A DNA stretch of 64,000 nucleotides from Isoetes taiwanensis (taxonomy: Eukaryota > Streptophyta > Lycopodiopsida > Isoetales > Isoetaceae). Both the position numbers and the translations under genes were made by a program. The DNA is taken from NCBI GenBank assembly GCA_021234155.1, contig JAJEKV010000038.1, forward strand, positions 3,602,036-3,666,035, written 5' to 3'. The notes under the pieces are model-generated. The model saw nothing but the letters and a program-made list of their open reading frames with translations, ran no database searches and was not told the DNA's origin. How positions within the stretch are numbered: position 1 is the stretch's first letter; every line of letters starts with the position of its first letter. Shown here piece after piece: positions 58,601 through 64,000 of this stretch.

Positions 58601-60480
58601 GACTGCACGAAGCCCTTCGCGGCTATGGGACCTCCGTCCCAAACATTAATATGGTTGAGGTTCCCTCAGGCTTCGGATGATGAGGCGAAGATTTGTATCA
58701 TAACCACGCACACAAGAAGGAGGAACCTTGGGGAGCTTAGGAGGAAGAAGTCCCCATGGACTTGGATAAGGAGGTGGCGACATCAGAGACTTCATAAAGG
58801 GAAGGTCTTTGGGTAACCACCTTGCAGTTTCTTTTTGTCGACCTTCAAATCGACCAAGTCCTCTTCATAGCCGGGACTTAGGGCGGAGGCTGAAGCTTCA
58901 TGGTGGGCCCTCAGGTGCACTTTCTACACTTTCGCCGGGCCACAAGAAGCTTCCCTATCGTGCGTTTCACGTATGTACTCGTCTGACGGGATCTTGCCCT
59001 TACGACCTTGGGCCAGGATATTGCGCCTTGGATGGGCATGAAGCTCCTCCGCGGCAGCCCCATTGGCCGTTGCTTATCCACCGGAGGTTGCATCATTTTG
59101 CGGCCACGCAGTGGACCACAGGGTAGCTCTGCTGCGACACCGACCGCCTCCACCACCTCCTAGGGCTAAGGATAAAGAGGCGGGGCCTAGTTCACGAACT
59201 AAGGATGCTATTTAAATTTTTGTTTATATATATATATACACACATGTAGTTATCAGATTTTGGGGTTGGCAATTGTTTAAACCATATTGAAAAAAAAATG
59301 TGTACCTTATCTACTTATTAAATACAAGTTTTTTTGATGAGCATAACTAAATTGTTTTTTATGACATCCTCTTCCAAAGCACTAAAGTTTAGGGTATAGT
59401 GGAATTACAAAATGTTCTCTATTCACTCCAACTTTTTGTTGAGAGAAACCATTTGGGAATATGAGGAAAGAATCAGACATGGTTGGGAGGGCGATCGGCC
59501 CTTGGGACCAGGACTATGGCGAGAGATATGGTGAATATCGAGTGGGAGGAAGGCTATGAAACCGAACCACACGCCACGAGGGGAACTCTATGACCACGAC
59601 AAGGGGCTAAAATAGTTAACATCCTCGGGGATCGAGCTTTTGAGGATCGAAGATGACCACGTGTCGTACACAGGACTATTGGAATATGACCGAGCCGCGA
59701 AGCCTTTGAGGGCATAGCGACCATCTTTGGCAACTCTTTTATCGCGATCACGAAGGCTCTTTAACCTTCGATTATCAGCCCAACATGGAAGTACCAAGCA
59801 ATCATTGTCCAAGCACGGGGGCGCTATAAACTTCGTCCGGTACAAAGTACCATTCTGCCGATCTACATACCCGCCAGCCCCTAGGCTTGGTCTCTTCGTT
59901 GTGTTTTTTAGTTGTTGTGGATTATTTGTGTGCGATTAGAACTTTAAAAGTTCCCATTGTATCATACCTACTTCGTCTCAACTCATATCTTGATAAGCTT
60001 GTTTTGTACTCAACCTAAATGAAAATGAAAATATTATTTTACATTTTGTATATTCTTTTGTCTCAAATATTTTAAAAGGATTGGGCATTAATGTAAATGC
60101 GCTTATACATTCATGGATGCTCCTATAGGCGATTATGCGTGCGCTTGGCAAACACCCTCCAGCGCCCGGTTAGTCACCCCCTGAACAAAATTGATGTTAA
60201 TGAAAAGGCAACTTCGGCGAATTACGGGCCTATGTTTTACATACCAATCCCTTGCCACATACTCGGGAGGATGGACCGGAAGTGCCTCGCGACCAGTCCA
60301 CTGCGCATAGCGACCATCTCCTCCCGAGCTAGCCACGTGCACGTACCCGCGGAGGACTCATGCTAAGCGTCACGGAGTTCCTCTAAGGATAAGCGTAGCT
60401 TCCTCACATTCGACCACCTCGGGTTCTTGAGGGTCCCTCGCTATCGGGGCGGTGACCATTCAAGGCGTGGGATAAGAATG
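55625..60480 (+). other. Long leader/ORF1-like region of the gypsy element
   Basis: Plus-strand open stretches include 56212-56490 (IVEIYAMIAKHMAIDPTLVD then ILLDELVSRF), 57849-58043 and 58177-58680 (EQAIGLSGLNNLQLFITRGG then EYLLLDDIITDLSYGG). They lie between the primer site and gag. I do not recognise the proteins. Some gypsy lineages (Tat/Ogre type) carry an extra ORF before gag, which would fit, but this is inference. Codon breaks are frequent and the stretch near 57640-57720 is AT-rich. Confidence 0.35.
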
Positions 60481-60589
60481 GAAAGCTGTTGTCTGACCAT
60501 CACTAGCATATGGAAGAGCAGGAAATTAGCTTCGGTTTGGCAGGGAAATCGAGGAGGCTTGAGCGAGAATCTTGGTTGGATGAGATGAA

Positions 60590-60990
60590 AAGAATTTGGG
60601 AAGTCCCTATGGAATAGCGGAGAAGGATCTGAGGAAGGTCGCCACCACCAACCTTCTTTGGGCTGCCCGTATTTGGTGGAAGGGGTTACGCTAGAGCTAA
60701 GCACACGGGCGAGGGGGCGGATGCAAGTTCAAGAAGTTAAGCTAAGGCTTTTAAATCGCATTATGTGCCTCGATGCGCACAAATGCCAGATTCGAGACCT
60801 TTTATAGGTTGGAGCAGAAGGGCATGTCGTGCGGGCCTACAGCGATGAATTCATGCGTTTGAGGTTGTATGTCCCAGGGAATGAAGAAAAAAAGGGTTGG
60901 GGGCTACATTGAAGGATTGGCCCCATCCATTAAGCGTATGGTCAAGGCCATTGACCCAAAAGTCGATGCGGCCGGAAGCTAAGGCATTAA
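60590..60990 (+). pseudogene. Ty3/gypsy Gag fragment
   Basis: Reading frames give KVATTNLLWAARIWWKGL, then FYRLEQKGMSC, DEFMRLRLYVPGNEEKK and YIEGLAPSIKRMVKAI. This is the order of the plant retrotransposon gag domain (A-x-x-W-W, L-x-Q, Y-S-D-E-F, G-L-x-P-x-I-K). Several frameshifts. Confidence 0.7.
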
Positions 60991-61229
60991 GCCTTGAGGA
61001 GGACCGCCAAGGAGCGATATCGCGACACGCTCCTTATTAGCTGACCCGCGGCCGTCCCACACCTTACAAACCGGATTAAGCCAAGTAAAGGGGCCCTCTC
61101 GACACAATTCTTACACCGCGGAGAAGAAATTCGCCTTTGCGCGCCCGGTCAAGCTGAGAACAATCTTTGGTAAGGAAGTTGGGGCCTCTTCTGATCCATT
61201 CCTAAAGAGGCGGAGAGCGACTCGCGGAT

Positions 61230-61770
61230 AAAGGCATGTTACGGTGCATGAGGCTGGACATTTCATGCAAGAATTGCGTGCGTTCTATGAGAGCGCTCAG
61301 CTGGCCATGGCCAGGACACGGATTGGGAAGATCACGGAGTCAATCTTCTTTGCGGAGGGCCGAGGCTCCAGGTACATTCGCGGTCGTCTCATATTCTTCT
61401 TTGCTATAAAGCGGGCAATCTTTGAAAGTCGGTATACATTATTTCTACAATAGGCCAAATAGGCGGTAAGCCCTTCATAATTTTTGATGGACCGCGGGTA
61501 AATGCGCGCATAATTTTGCTTCTCCTAGAATGGCCGAATGCTGCGGTTGGAGACTTTGAAATCCCGACCTAAGCAGTCACATTGGCGAGTGGTAAAAGAT
61601 CGGACATACTCATGGTGTAGTATTAACCTTAAGATCACGGTTGCCGGTGCACGGTTGCCTTGGGTGCGAGTTAATGGACATTGGAAAATATGATTTAATT
61701 GTGGGAATGGAGTTTTTAGCATCGCCAAGGCCAACATAGGCTGTGAAAGGCGGGAGGTCACCTTCAAGCG
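61230..61770 (+). pseudogene. Ty3/gypsy aspartic protease fragment
   Basis: Only the C-terminal block is clear: DIGKYDLIVGMEFLASPRP near 61677-61734, corresponding to the family's Y-D-V-I-L-G-M-D-W-L block. The catalytic D-S/T-G was not found intact. Position between gag and RT supports the call. Confidence 0.5.
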
Positions 61771-62069
61771 CCGCTAATGGAGCACGTGTGACAATAAAAG
61801 GTGATCCATTCAACTCAGCTATCTGGTCAATGTCCTTAAAGCGATTCACGAAAAAGCTATGCAGGAGTGAACTCCTTGCGTCATTAAATTGCTTCCATTG
61901 AGTCGACTCTAAAAGAAGCAAAAAATCGATGCATTACCATCACACATTACTAACCTTCTTGAGGAATTTAGTGATCTTTTTCGGATGAGATCCATAAGCT
62001 TCCTCCTTTTTTAGGGGTAGAATGTGAGATAACTCTTGAACCCAGTCGAAGCCTACCGGCAAGGCCCGT

Positions 62070-62660
62070 GCAGAATGAGTCCTGGGAGTTGGCGAGCTTA
62101 AACAACTACAAGAGTTACTCAACACGGGGTTTATTGACCCTAGTGTTTCACCATTTGGTGCTCCTATTCTTTTGTCAAGAAAAGATGGCTCCTTAAGGAT
62201 GTGTATTGATTATAGGCAACTCAATAAGCATACCATCAAGAATAAGCTATGCTTTACCTAAAGCGAGATGATCTTATGGACCAGCTACAAGGGGCAAATA
62301 TTTTTCGAAGATTGATTTGCGCTCCGGGTACCATCGGATAAGGATAAAGGAGGAGGACATTCATAAGTCCGCTTTTAGCACCAGATATGGGCATTATGAG
62401 TTCACCGTCATGCCTTTTGGATTGACCAATGCCCACCAGCGTTTATGCGGTTGATGAATGACATCTTCGCCCAATACTTCAGATGACTTTGTTGTCATTT
62501 TCTTTGATGACATTCTCATCTATAGTAAAACCTTGCGGCAGCATGAAGCGGCATCTTCGATTAACTGCGGAAGCTAAGGCGTCATCGACTCTTAGCCAAA
62601 GCTCTCTAAATGCAAGTTTGCCACTCCAAGGGTAGACTACTTGGGGCATATTATCTGTTG
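62070..62660 (+). pseudogene. Ty3/gypsy reverse transcriptase
   Basis: Successive frames give [60 protein letters not shown] and [20 protein letters not shown]. Then come DDFVVIFFDDILIYSKT (catalytic F-x-D-D box) and KCKFATPRVDYLGHII. The block order is complete and unmistakable, but at least five frame changes break it. CATCGG where CATCAG (His-Gln) is usual is one of the CAG-type changes noted for the stretch. Confidence 0.88.
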
Positions 62661-62699
62661 ACGGAAGGAATTGCTTCTGAGACCCGACCAAGATAAGCC

Positions 62700-63280
62700 G
62701 TAAAGGATTGGCCCATTCCAGCGAATGTTTGAGGTCAGGAGTTTCTTGGGTTTCGCGAGGATATTATCGGAAATTTGTTAAGGATTTTGCGACAATTGCC
62801 GCACCTCTTACTAACCTCACAAAGCATGAGAAAGTAAAGGATTGGATGGAACATTGGAAGCGAAAGTCAAAATTCGGTTTTGAAGCTCAAGGATGCCTTA
62901 ACATCGCACCGGTCCTTACATTGCACGATCACGAAAAGGATAAATCGGTAGCCACCGATGCTAGTAAGACCTTCTAGGTGGAGTGTTATCTTGGGGAGGG
63001 GAGAGTTGTTGCCTACGATTCAAAGAAGATGAATGATGCTGACGCGATATCCCTACCCATGACCAGGAGTTTGGCGGTTATGCGTGTCTTTCCGTATTTG
63101 GAGACACTATCTTCTTGGTAGAAGATTTCCATTTGGACCGCGGATCATCGAGCCTCCAGCTATCTATCCACCCGGTAAATCGAATCTCCGTCGGCGAAAT
63201 GGATGGAATTCCTTGAGGAATATGACTTTGAATTGTATATATAAACCGGGGAAGCACAATGTGGTTCGGATCTTATTTAT
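62700..63280 (+). pseudogene. Ty3/gypsy RT connection and RNase H
   Basis: VRSFLGF, then YYRKFVKDFATIAAPLTNLT, then APVLTLHDHEKDKSVATDAS (first RNase H Asp), VVAYDSKKM and IYKPGKHNVV near 63240. The usual order is kept. Frameshifts near 62755, 62975 and 63110. Confidence 0.8.
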
Positions 63281-63429
63281 CCACGTCATCGCCGTAAACG
63301 GACCCATTGTAACACCATTTCCACACTCACCGGCCCGAGTTCGGGAAGAGATAGAAGCGGGCCCTAACCACAGATCCATTACGTAACATTTGGGAAAGTT
63401 TGGGTAAAGGAAGCCCGTCGTGCAGATAA

Positions 63430-64000
63430 AAGCATTGAAGCATTAGTTCATATAAGAAAGGGGCAATTTATTATATCACAAAGATAAGTTGTGTGTCGAG
63501 AGACTTGAGGGGTGCAGCTGATTCTCCATGACACACACAACAGCCCTATAGCGGGCCATGCGGTTTTATGAAAACATGCTTTTTGAAATCATCGACTACC
63601 GGCCTTCGATGAAGAGGATATTGCTAGGTACATCAAGCGTTAATGGGTTTATTGACAAACCAAAACGAACAATTAAATTCGGCGAGTTGCAACCTTTGGA
63701 TGTAGCATAAGTGAAGTCGCAACCATGGATTTCATACCTGTGTCGGGTTTGTCCGACAAACCAAGGTGAACAATTAAGAATTCGGCCAGTTGCAACCTTT
63801 GGATGTACTTAGCATAGAAGTGGGAAGTCATAACCATGGATTTCATTGTAGGGCTTCCGCGCTCTCGAGTGGATATGGCGCATTAATGGTGCGTGGTCGA
63901 CAAATTGCTCAAATGGCTCATTTCGCCATGTCGCACCACCGGATACGCGCCGACACCGCCTTTCTTTGCAAAGAAATTTTTAGGGTTGCACGGGATGCCA
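63430..64000 (+). pseudogene. Ty3/gypsy integrase, truncated by window end
   Basis: HDTHNSPIAGHA (zinc-binding HHCC region) near 63519, then ITMDFIVGLPRS (63830-63865, start of the catalytic core), VVDKLLKWL near 63895 and LHGMP at the window end. A ~100-bp duplication (63653-63735 and 63753-63845) repeats the QTNQ/MDFI junction. The rest lies outside the window. Confidence 0.78.
63653..63845 (+). repeat. ~100-bp tandem duplication in integrase start
   Basis: GACAAACCAAAACGAACAAT to CAACCATGGATTTCAT recurs immediately as GACAAACCAAGGTGAACAAT to TAACCATGGATTTCAT. Confidence 0.8.

Overview
The window is plant nuclear DNA. It is AT-rich and intron-bearing, carries plant-type pectate lyase genes, and is otherwise dominated by old, decayed retrotransposons. 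I lean towards a large-genome seed plant, possibly a gymnosperm, because of the slowly eroded mix of LINE, Ty1/copia and Ty3/gypsy remnants. The species cannot be fixed from the sequence.

Only one gene looks intact: a five-exon secreted pectate lyase (PL1 family) on + at 44009-45607, with a TATA box and a poly(A) signal. A paralogue on - (6883-8438) keeps the same exon layout but has three frameshifts in exon 2 and has lost two codons at the catalytic arginine region, so it is a pseudogene. Everything else is repeat-derived or unassigned.

Layout. 0-0.6 kb: tail of a LINE. 1.2-5.1 kb: a 5'-truncated LINE on -, with a poly(A) tail and a 17-bp target site duplication (TSD). 6.9-8.4 kb: pectate lyase pseudogene. 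9.9-14.8 kb: a repeat unit carrying a LINE reverse-transcriptase scrap and a gamma-tubulin complex protein (GCP2-like) gene fragment. 15.7-28.3 kb: a second copy of that unit, split by a ~6.2-kb insert that carries a HAK/KUP potassium-transporter fragment; it also holds a SEC11 signal-peptidase fragment that the first copy lacks. 29.9-34.3 and 34.35-41.06 kb: two tandem copies of another unit, holding a Ty1/copia integrase remnant, a 98-nt foldback and a LINE reverse transcriptase. The first copy is interrupted by a poly(A)-tailed retroposon, and the second still has the empty site. The second is interrupted by a LINE ORF1/endonuclease fragment, itself split by a solo LTR. 43.6-45.9 kb: the intact pectate lyase. 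46-53 kb: mostly featureless, with small repeats. 53.5-64 kb: the 5' part of a long, degraded Ty3/gypsy element (LTR, primer-binding site, long leader, gag, protease, RT, RNase H, integrase) that runs off the window.

A cross-cutting observation: in several repeat-rich stretches the trinucleotides CAG/CTG are selectively altered, often to CGG/CCG, relative to duplicate copies or to the coding expectation. The intact gene does not show this. It looks like a cytosine-methylation (CHG) signature or basecalling artefact, and it means some frameshifts in the 20-28, 36-41 and 54-64 kb stretches may not be real.
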